Assembly (NCBI GenBank): GCA_937904375.1
Contig: CALDIG010000198.1
Coordinates: 1 to 10,716, forward strand
Length of the DNA stretch: 10,716 bases
Reading direction: 5' to 3'
Source of the DNA: an uncultured Prevotellaceae bacterium
GTDB lineage: Bacteria > Bacteroidota > Bacteroidia > Bacteroidales > Muribaculaceae
Made by a program: the position numbers and the translations under genes. This document shows positions 6,628 to 10,716 of the stretch, piece by piece. The first letter of the stretch is position 1, and every line of letters begins with the position of its first letter. The notes under the pieces were generated by a model. It was not told where the DNA came from, made no database searches, and saw nothing but the letters and a program-made list of their open reading frames with translations.

Positions 6628-7392
6628 ATGCGCTATTTCCTAAAAATTTCCTTTCAGGGAGCCGCCTATCACGGTTGGCAGATTCAGCCCAATGATGTGA
6701 GCGTGCAGCAGACCATTGAGAATGCGCTTGCGATGGTGCTGCGCCACGACACGCCCATCACCGGTGCCGGCCGCACCGACGCCGGCGTGAACGCCACCAC
6801 CATGTACGCCCACTTCGATACCGAGCAACCCCTCGCCAACCCGCCGCTGCTGGTGCGCAGCCTCAACGGCATCTTGCCGCAGGACATCGCCATCCACGAC
6901 GTGATAGCGGTGCACGACAGTGCCCACGCTCGCTTCGACGCTACAAGCCGCACCTACCGCTACTTTGCCCACACCGGCAAGTCACCGCTGCTGCGCTCCC
7001 TGAGTTGGCAGTGCCATCCCCACCTCGACTTTGAGATGATGAACGAGGCGGCGAGCCTCTTGATGCACTATGAGGACTTTACCTCGTTCAGCAAGCTGCA
7101 CACCGATGTCAAGACCAACAACTGCCACATCACCGAGGCGCGCTGGTCGCGCTGCGAGCCTCCGCTCGACGCCAATGTGGAGCAATGGGTGTTTACCATT
7201 ACCGCCGACCGCTTCCTGCGCAACATGGTGCGCGCCATTGTGGGAACGCTGGTCGATGTGGGGAACCGTAAAATCACCGTCAAGGACTTCGGCCGCATCA
7301 TCGAGAAGAAAGACCGCTGCGCCGCCGGCACCTCGATGCCCGCCCATGCCCTGTTCTTGTGGGATGTCACTTATCCCTATCTGGAAAAATGA
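6628..7392 (+). CDS. truA: tRNA pseudouridine(38-40) synthase TruA
   Basis: TruA converts uridine to pseudouridine at positions 38, 39 and 40 of the tRNA anticodon arm, in the cytoplasm. The 254-residue product has the expected length and all family marks: RYFLKISFQGAAYHGWQIQP at the start, the catalytic motif GAGRTDAGVNA with Asp51, LNGILP (79-84), RTYRYF (108-113, with the active-site Tyr110), FLRNMVRAIVGTLV (196-209), and CAAGTSMPAHALFLWDVTYP near the end. The ATG at 6628 is the natural start because the family begins at this point. No TAnnTTTG box lies directly upstream, so it may be read through from the esterase gene. The first bases of the terminator stem overlap its stop codon. Confidence 0.98.
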   Translation: MRYFLKISFQGAAYHGWQIQPNDVSVQQTIENALAMVLRHDTPITGAGRTDAGVNATTMYAHFDTEQPLANPPLLVRSLNGILPQDIAIHDVIAVHDSAHARFDATSRTYRYFAHTGKSPLLRSLSWQCHPHLDFEMMNEAASLLMHYEDFTSFSKLHTDVKTNNCHITEARWSRCEPPLDANVEQWVFTITADRFLRNMVRAIVGTLVDVGNRKITVKDFGRIIEKKDRCAAGTSMPAHALFLWDVTYPYLEK

Positions 7393-7427
7393 ACTCATTG
7401 GGGACGGCTCTCTTTTAGTTCATTTTT
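7385..7427 (+). terminator. Terminator overlapping the 3' end of truA
   Basis: AAAAATGAACT (7385-7395) and AGTTCATTTTT (7417-7427) form a perfect 11-bp stem with a 21-base loop, ending in five T. The left arm includes the last codon and the TGA stop of truA (7390-7392). Confidence 0.7.
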
Positions 7428-7524
7428 GAGGTGGCGGGGGCGAAACCGGCTATTGAATATATTGTCTTAATGTGAGTTTATCTTTTTTTATATATATTAT
7501 TTTTATTAATTAAATTATTATTAT

Positions 7525-7532
7525 TAAATTTG
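7525..7532 (+). promoter_or_regulatory. Possible -7 box for the FHA-protein gene
   Basis: TAAATTTG matches TAnnTTTG within a very AT-rich stretch (about 7480-7530), so a chance match is quite possible. It would give a leader of about 85 bases to the ATG at 7625. No -33 TTTG at the right spacing. Confidence 0.35.
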
Positions 7533-7624
7533 TGGAGTTTTTGTGAGAATAAATTTTTGTTGTGCAATTGATTTTGTGCCAAGTTAGCCTTTAGAAATAG
7601 AATATTAATACAAAATTATTTATA

Positions 7625-8275
7625 ATGAAAACTATAACATTAGGAAAAGCAGGTGATCAGCCCTTTAAGATTAAGGGCATAGGAGTTAGCAGAGTTCATG
7701 CTACAGTGACAATCGACGACTACGGGCAGTGGGTTCTCGCTGATAACAATTCTGCTAACGGCACTTTTGTGCGTAACGAGCTTACCGGTGCCCTGATGAG
7801 AGTGGGGGCGCAGGGTGTGCGCATCTCTGAGATGACGTTTATCGTGCTTGGTGCCGACAATTCGGCGGGTTGCTGCTTCTATGCCAAGCAGCTCATCAAC
7901 CCTGGCGACTACATAGAAGAGCACCTCTACATGCAGAAAAAGAAACTTGAGTTTGACAAAGAAGAGGAAAAAGTTGCCAAGAACGCCAAATGGGTGAGAC
8001 TGAGCATTTTCGCCATTATGGTGCTTTTCACTATAGGGACTTTTGTTTGGCAATACGGCTTCAACAACGGCAAGACCCCCGAAGGTTTGTTTATGTTTTA
8101 TCGATTGCTATCGGTGTTGACAATGGGTGCCAGCTCGTTTTATGACGCCCAGGGCAAGCGAGCCAAGATAATGAATAGGCGCAAGCTGTTCAGCCATTGC
8201 CCCAATCCTGAGTGCGACCGCAAGCTTTCAGGTGATGAGATTGAGAATTTAAAGTGCGGCAGATGCCAGAAATGA
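7625..8275 (+). CDS. FHA-domain membrane protein with C-terminal zinc ribbon
   Basis: A 216-residue protein. Residues ~1-90 are a short FHA domain, the phosphothreonine-reading fold: GVSRVHATV (20-28, with S22, R23 and H25) and NNSANGTFV (41-49, with S43, N45, G46, T47), the standard pThr-contact residues. A charged, probably coiled segment follows (YMQKKKLEFDKEEEKVAKN, 102-120), then a transmembrane helix ~123-142 and a second hydrophobic segment ~155-173. The tail has a four-Cys zinc ribbon: C192, C197, C211, C214 (CPNPEC and CGRC). No signal peptide, so the FHA domain is probably cytoplasmic; with two membrane passes the zinc ribbon would also be cytoplasmic. No Ser/Thr kinase is in the window. 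It heads a four-gene same-strand group with two acidic membrane proteins and a double zinc-ribbon protein. Domains sure; role unknown. Confidence 0.88.
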   Translation: MKTITLGKAGDQPFKIKGIGVSRVHATVTIDDYGQWVLADNNSANGTFVRNELTGALMRVGAQGVRISEMTFIVLGADNSAGCCFYAKQLINPGDYIEEHLYMQKKKLEFDKEEEKVAKNAKWVRLSIFAIMVLFTIGTFVWQYGFNNGKTPEGLFMFYRLLSVLTMGASSFYDAQGKRAKIMNRRKLFSHCPNPECDRKLSGDEIENLKCGRCQK

Positions 8276-8287
8276 TGTCTTACTAGC

Positions 8288-8323
8288 TCAAGTTTCTAAA
8301 GTTCTAAAACTTTATAAACTTGA
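8288..8323 (+). terminator. Stem-loop after the FHA-protein gene (3' block, copy A)
   Basis: The arms TCAAGTTTCTAAAG (8288-8301) and CTTTATAAACTTGA (8310-8323) pair with one mismatch around an 8-base loop. It starts 12 bases after the TGA stop. The stem is AT-rich and no clear T-run follows, so terminator function is a guess; it may instead stabilise the 3' end of the transcript. Its twin is at 10541-10570. Confidence 0.55.
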
Positions 8324-8465
8324 AGTTTAGAGATTAGAGTTTAAATAAAATGCTCACGCTCTCAGGGCTTTAAGCAAGCTTGGCCTTGTCTCGCTTAATC
8401 GCATTTTTAGTGTTTAGAGAAAAAAAATTCAAAATTTTCTATATTTCACACTGATTATCCTCTAA
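8311..8465 (+). repeat. Direct repeat block, copy A (interrupted)
   Basis: This shares 22 identical bases (8311-8332) with 10558-10579, then heptads like AGTTTAG (8324-8330, 8331-8337, 8338-8344, and TGTTTAG at 8411-8417), then 31 identical bases (8429-8459) with 10611-10641. A 66-bp insertion (8344-8409) breaks the heptad run. The conserved block contains TATATTTC, one base off a -7 box, so it might carry a promoter for the gene at 8533. Confidence 0.8.
8344..8409. repeat. Small structured insertion element (66 bp)
   Basis: Compared with the parallel site at 10578-10598, copy A carries about 66 extra bases. Its ends are roughly inverted (AAAATGC near the left, GCATTTT at the right) and it is bordered by TA on both sides, as after insertion at a TA target. 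Inside, TTAAGC (8370-8375) pairs with GCTTAA (8393-8398), and CAAG with CTTG. Its right end is the reverse complement of the 19-base repeat at 3018-3036. It has no coding capacity, so any movement would need outside enzymes. Confidence 0.6.
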
Positions 8466-8532
8466 CCTCAACACACATAAACATTAAACTTTGAGAAAGT
8501 TAACAACTTGCGAAACTTAAATCCCCCAAAAA

Positions 8533-8928
8533 ATGGAAACAGAAAATAAAGATTTAGCTAATGTGCCGGAGATAGACCAGAAGAAACTGGCAGGGCTGAC
8601 AATAGGCGTGGGCGTGGGCACTGTGGCAGCTACTGGTGCCACGATAGGTGCTGTAGTGAGTAATGTCATGGACTATGAAGAGAATGGCGGCGAGGTCATC
8701 ACTGAAGTGAGCGTTGACACCGACGAGGTTCTTGCCGACGAGGAAGTGGTCGTTGACGAGGAAGTTGTTCTCGGCGAAGAAGAAATCGAGGCCGATGAGA
8801 TTGTAGTGGACGACTCGCTAGAAATGCTTGACCAAGACACCTGTCCTGAGTTTGACGACACTTTAATCGACGATGTGCCACACGACGATGAGCTGCTCGA
8901 TGACACTCTCAATATGGGCCACCTATAA
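8533..8928 (+). CDS. Small acidic membrane protein with glycine-zipper-like segment (paralog 1)
   Basis: A 131-residue protein of no family I recognise. It has a short polar N-terminus (METENKDL), then a Gly/Ala/Val-rich hydrophobic segment at ~19-46 (LAGLTIGVGVGTVAATGATI, then GAVVSNVM), and then an almost purely acidic tail. The tail alternates acidic and aliphatic pairs (DEEVVVDEEVVLGEEEIEAD, 69-88) and ends DDELLDDTLNMGHL. There is no signal peptide, and the Gly-rich segment could be one membrane helix of the glycine-zipper kind. A single Cys (104) makes metal binding by thiols unlikely. Its plan matches the gene at 9081: same MET start, aligned Gly-rich segment (ATGATIGAVVSNVM against ATGVGAAAGVVLNNML), acidic tail and similar last 15 residues. 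The two are very probably paralogs. Expressed status rests on this conservation; function unknown. Confidence 0.72.
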   Translation: METENKDLANVPEIDQKKLAGLTIGVGVGTVAATGATIGAVVSNVMDYEENGGEVITEVSVDTDEVLADEEVVVDEEVVLGEEEIEADEIVVDDSLEMLDQDTCPEFDDTLIDDVPHDDELLDDTLNMGHL

Positions 8929-8931
8929 ATC

Positions 8932-8993
8932 ATTTCGTCATGCAGGCCCGAGATTTCGTCATGAAATCTATGGGTGTTGTCACTAAAGCACCC
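8932..8993. promoter_or_regulatory. Possible operator cluster upstream of the large acidic gene
   Basis: ATTTCGTCATG occurs twice in direct orientation (8932-8942 and 8953-8963), spaced 21 bases start to start, i.e. two helical turns. The second copy lies in the dyad GATTTC-GTCAT-GAAATC (8952-8968). A further small dyad is GGGTG (8972-8976) / CACCC (8989-8993). They sit directly before the -33 element at 8999. A repressor or activator site is an inference; they might also mark the 3' end of the preceding gene. Confidence 0.4.
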
Positions 8994-8998
8994 TGAAA

Positions 8999-9031
8999 TT
9001 TGCATTGGCGGCAGCTCGAGCATTAACTTTG
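8999..9031 (+). promoter_or_regulatory. Full Bacteroidetes promoter for the large acidic gene
   Basis: TTTG at 8999-9002, a 21-base spacer, then TAACTTTG at 9024-9031: both elements and the spacing fit the Bacteroides -33/-7 consensus. It is the only complete match I found in the window. Transcription should begin near 9038, giving a ~43-base leader that contains a tight hairpin, GCCTCA-CCG-TGAGGC (9051-9065), 15 bases before the ATG. Confidence 0.72.
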
Positions 9032-9080
9032 CGATGTAATTATTAACCAAGCCTCACCGTGAGGCATAAAAACATAAAAT

Positions 9081-10025
9081 ATGGAGACTAAAAAAGCAGA
9101 TTTTGCACCAGTTGCACAAGAGATTGGAAAGAGCAGGAGAATGAGTGGTTTAGCAGTGGGCCTAGGAGTTGCCGGTGCTACAGGCGTTGGAGCTGCTGCC
9201 GGTGTAGTGTTAAACAACATGCTGGGAAAGAAGCACTACGACCTTGACGACGATGACGACGAGATTGAGGAGAACGACCACCCCACCGAGGACGCCAAAG
9301 AGAAAACTCATGACAACACACGCCACAACGATGATAGTCACAATTATCCCCAAGAGCCTCAACACGTTCAAGAGCAAGAGGTGGTGGAGACTCCCGATGT
9401 GAATGGTGGTCATGAGCCAGTAGATACTCCCGTTGAGCCCGAGCCTCTGGGCTGGCTTGCCGATGAAGGTCCTGACGGCGAGGACGTGTATTACCTGATC
9501 ATTGGCGACCCCAAGACCGGCACACCAATGATTGCTGTAGCTGAGAGCGAGCCGGGATCAGGCATCTATGATGTGGTTTATGATTTGACTCAAGACCCAG
9601 TTACCGTTGAGCCCTTAGAGACACCTTTCACTCGCGAGCAACTCGAGGACGTGATGCCCAACCCCGGTAGAGATGCCGAGCCTGAGCTCGAACCCGAGCC
9701 TGACCCCAATGGTGGTGAAGGCGAGGATGGTGACGACAATGACAAGGACGATGACGACAAGGATGACGACGACACCGACGGCGAGGAGGTTATCGACGAC
9801 GACGAAATCATCATCGACGAGGATGAGGTCGTTATCGATGACGAGGTGGTGATTGTTGACGAAGACGGTGAGATAATAGGAGAAGAGAATGTCATTGTTG
9901 ACGAAGAAGTGTATGGCGCTCCCGTTGAGGGGCTTGACCCTGATATCGAAGAGCCCTATATTGATGAGAATCTCTACCCCGAAGATGATATGCTCGATGA
10001 GCCTATGGACGACATGATAATGTAA
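9081..10025 (+). CDS. Large acidic membrane protein with glycine-zipper-like segment (paralog 2)
   Basis: A 314-residue protein of no recognised family. Order: polar N-terminus (METKKADFAP), Gly/Ala/Val-rich membrane-like segment ~23-48 (GLAVGLGVAGATGVGAAAGV), Asp cluster DLDDDDDEIEEND (54-66), a His/Asn/Gln-rich linker (72-100), a Pro/Glu stretch (103-122), a possible small folded part ~124-195 (WLADEGPDGEDVYYLIIGDP ... FTREQLEDVM), an Asp/Glu/Lys stretch (199-235), then an alternating acidic-aliphatic region (DDDEIIIDEDEVVIDDEVVI, 239-258) and the end MLDEPMDDMIM. No signal peptide and no Cys, so no zinc ribbon. It has three Thr-Pro sites in acidic surroundings (T104, T116, T181). It has its own promoter, so it can be regulated apart from its neighbours. 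The match to the gene at 8533 supports a shared role; calcium or cationic-partner binding by the tail is only a possibility. Confidence 0.75.
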   Translation: METKKADFAPVAQEIGKSRRMSGLAVGLGVAGATGVGAAAGVVLNNMLGKKHYDLDDDDDEIEENDHPTEDAKEKTHDNTRHNDDSHNYPQEPQHVQEQEVVETPDVNGGHEPVDTPVEPEPLGWLADEGPDGEDVYYLIIGDPKTGTPMIAVAESEPGSGIYDVVYDLTQDPVTVEPLETPFTREQLEDVMPNPGRDAEPELEPEPDPNGGEGEDGDDNDKDDDDKDDDDTDGEEVIDDDEIIIDEDEVVIDDEVVIVDEDGEIIGEENVIVDEEVYGAPVEGLDPDIEEPYIDENLYPEDDMLDEPMDDMIM

Positions 10026-10038
10026 ATAACAGTGACGA

Positions 10039-10110
10039 GTGTTCTGCAAACTGCATGTGGCGTGCTATTGATGAGGCACCGGCGGTTTGTGGAACACCAT
10101 CTTATTTTTT
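10039..10110 (+). terminator. Long imperfect hairpin with T-run after the large acidic gene
   Basis: GTGTTC-tg-CAAAC (10039-10051) pairs with GTTTG-tg-GAACAC (10085-10097), with a symmetrical 2x2 internal loop; inside, GTGC (10062-10065) can pair with GCAC (10076-10079). The stem is followed by CTTATTTTTT (10101-10110). It starts 13 bases after the TAA stop. It is probably an intrinsic terminator, though it could also act as a structured leader of the next gene. Confidence 0.6.
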
Positions 10111-10134
10111 AACACACTAATAACGATAATAAAA

Positions 10135-10527
10135 ATGAACAGAAGCGACATTAAAGTCCTCAAGAGGCAGTGCGACTCTTGCGGTAAGACTTTTAAAGTG
10201 AAAGTGGTGATGCCTGGGCGCTACCGCGTGCCCTGCCCGCACTGCAAGAGCATGGTGAGATTTGTGGTCACTAAGGAGGAAGCTCCCGCCAAGGTCGTGA
10301 TAGCCCCGCGACTCATCGTCCCCGAGCTGGGTCATGCCGAGAAAGTGAAGGACAAATTCTATGTGATCAAGAAGCGCGGCATCGTGGGGCACCCCTACAA
10401 GGCCACTTGCCCCGACTGCCACACCTCGATGTCGATAATCCCCGCCGAGGCCCGCAAGGTGCTAAGGACCAGATGTGAGAACTGCGGCACTACCATAGCC
10501 TATAAGGCTGTGGAGCCTAAGCAGTAG
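10135..10527 (+). CDS. Double zinc-ribbon protein (MJ0042-like repeats)
   Basis: A 130-residue protein built of two similar zinc ribbons. First: C13-x2-C16 ... C34-x2-C37 (CDSC, CPHC). Second: C92-x2-C95 ... C114-x2-C117 (CPDC, CENC). Spacing of 17-18 residues between pairs, with an arginine-containing strand before the second pair (GRYRVPCPHC; VLRTRCENCG), is like the MJ0042-type short zinc-finger. A linker of ~50 residues (42-90) joins them and is rich in Lys and Val. There is no signal peptide or membrane segment, so it is cytoplasmic. I start it at the ATG at 10135; an upstream in-frame ATG at 10087 would lie inside the terminator stem and add a hydrophobic stretch unlike the family. It could bind nucleic acid or act as a protein adaptor. 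The FHA protein's own C-terminal ribbon and the shared 3' block link it to that gene. Confidence 0.82.
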   Translation: MNRSDIKVLKRQCDSCGKTFKVKVVMPGRYRVPCPHCKSMVRFVVTKEEAPAKVVIAPRLIVPELGHAEKVKDKFYVIKKRGIVGHPYKATCPDCHTSMSIIPAEARKVLRTRCENCGTTIAYKAVEPKQ

Positions 10528-10540
10528 TGCGTCTATTAAC

Positions 10541-10570
10541 TCAAGTTTATAAAAGCTTTTATAAACTTGA
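10541..10570 (+). terminator. Perfect 30-bp palindrome after the double zinc-ribbon gene (3' block, copy B)
   Basis: The arms TCAAGTTTATAAAAG (10541-10555) and CTTTTATAAACTTGA (10556-10570) are exact complements with no spacer. It starts 13 bases after the TAG stop, matching the layout after the FHA-protein gene. As RNA it could form a hairpin with a 4-base loop; no strong T-run follows. Confidence 0.6.
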
Positions 10571-10647
10571 AGTTTAGAGTTTAGAGGTTAGTGTTTAGAG
10601 AAAAAATTTTTCAAAATTTTCTATATTTCACACTGATTATCGTCTAA
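10558..10647 (+). repeat. Direct repeat block, copy B (uninterrupted)
   Basis: 22 bases (10558-10579) and 31 bases (10611-10641) are identical to copy A. Between them lie four heptads: AGTTTAG (10571-10577), AGTTTAG (10578-10584), AGGTTAG (10585-10591), TGTTTAG (10592-10598). This copy lacks the 66-bp insertion and so represents the empty site. Confidence 0.82.
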
Positions 10648-10716
10648 AAATGCGATTGTAGTGACACGGCATGCCGTGTCCGTGTTGCGGCGCACAGGCG
10701 GTCAGGGCATGCCCTG
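10646..10716. repeat. Dispersed palindromic repeat, cut by the window end
   Basis: AAAAATGCGATT (10646-10657) is the same head seen at 3018 and, inverted, at 8397-8408. It leads into the perfect 18-bp palindrome GACACGGCATGCCGTGTC (10663-10680), and the window closes on the perfect 14-bp palindrome CAGGGCATGCCCTG (10703-10716). The shared GGCATGCC core and high GC are typical of interspersed palindromic elements in Bacteroidales genomes. The right end is not visible. Confidence 0.65.

Larger units (their letters stand above)
8281..8532. other. Intergenic region before the first acidic protein gene
   Basis: Besides the stem-loop and the interrupted repeat block, it holds a small hairpin AACTTT-GAG-AAAGTT (8487-8501) about 30 bases before the ATG at 8533. 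No exact TAnnTTTG box is seen; AAACTTTG (8486-8493) is one base off. Confidence 0.5.

Noticed and set aside
7070..7429. Second plus-strand frame inside truA
   Set aside because: Its Arg/Pro/Ser-rich composition is typical of an out-of-frame reading of GC-rich codons; TruA motifs fill the other frame.
8344..8409. Insertion sequence with a transposase
   Set aside because: Only 66 bases, without coding capacity; described as a small structured element instead.
9700..9790. Asp-rich stretch as EF-hand or dockerin calcium repeats
   Set aside because: The Asp/Lys runs lack the fixed DxDxDG spacing and the flanking helices of those motifs.
9590..9895. Minus-strand Ser-rich open frame opposite the acidic gene
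   Set aside because: Runs of Ser and Thr are the antisense image of Asp/Glu codons (GAY/GAR); no homology, start signal or promoter supports it.
10087..10134. N-terminal extension of the double zinc-ribbon protein from the ATG at 10087
   Set aside because: It starts inside the right arm of the hairpin at 10039-10097 and encodes a short hydrophobic stretch unrelated to the zinc ribbons; the ATG at 10135 follows a normal A-rich leader.

Overview
The window looks like chromosomal DNA of a gut Bacteroidales bacterium, most likely Muribaculaceae or a Prevotella relative. This is inferred from several signs: -7 promoter boxes of the Bacteroidetes type (TAnnTTTG), AT-rich leaders without Shine-Dalgarno sequences, secreted proteins ending in type IX secretion (T9SS)-like sorting tails, a surface-type lipoprotein, a GC-rich coding and AT-rich intergenic contrast, and short dispersed palindromic repeats. 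No rRNA, tRNA, CRISPR array, transposase or phage gene is visible.

Left part (1-2837, minus strand): a compact three-gene operon reads leftward from a -7 box at 2830-2837. It encodes a secreted alpha/beta hydrolase, a secreted cyclophilin-like protein with a T9SS-like tail, and an AraC-family regulator, and it ends at a hairpin terminator (114-140). The regulator probably controls this operon or a linked one.

Middle (2838-7427): a 450-base divergent intergenic region carries a fragment of a dispersed repeat. It is followed by a 460-residue secreted multidomain protein (+). A 12-bp-stem bidirectional terminator separates this gene from a convergent Asp-rich lipoprotein gene (-). A divergent promoter region then leads to a secreted esterase of the esterase D type (+) and to truA (+), the housekeeping tRNA pseudouridine synthase. 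An inverted pair of 8-base tandem repeats sits between the esterase and truA.

Right part (7428-10716, plus strand): this is the least ordinary region. Four co-directional genes encode (1) an FHA-domain membrane protein with a C-terminal four-cysteine zinc ribbon, (2) and (3) two paralogous proteins with a short N-terminus, one Gly-rich glycine-zipper-like membrane segment and a very acidic tail, and (4) a protein made of two tandem zinc ribbons. The two zinc-ribbon genes at the ends of the group are followed by near-identical 3' blocks: a stem-loop 12-13 bases after the stop, TTTAGAG-like heptad repeats, and a 31-base identical block. One block carries a 66-bp structured insertion that the other lacks. 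Shared architecture and repeats suggest the four genes form a module, perhaps a membrane scaffold in which the FHA domain reads phosphothreonine on the acidic partners. The function is unknown and this is inference only. The window ends in perfect GC-rich palindromes of a dispersed-repeat type.
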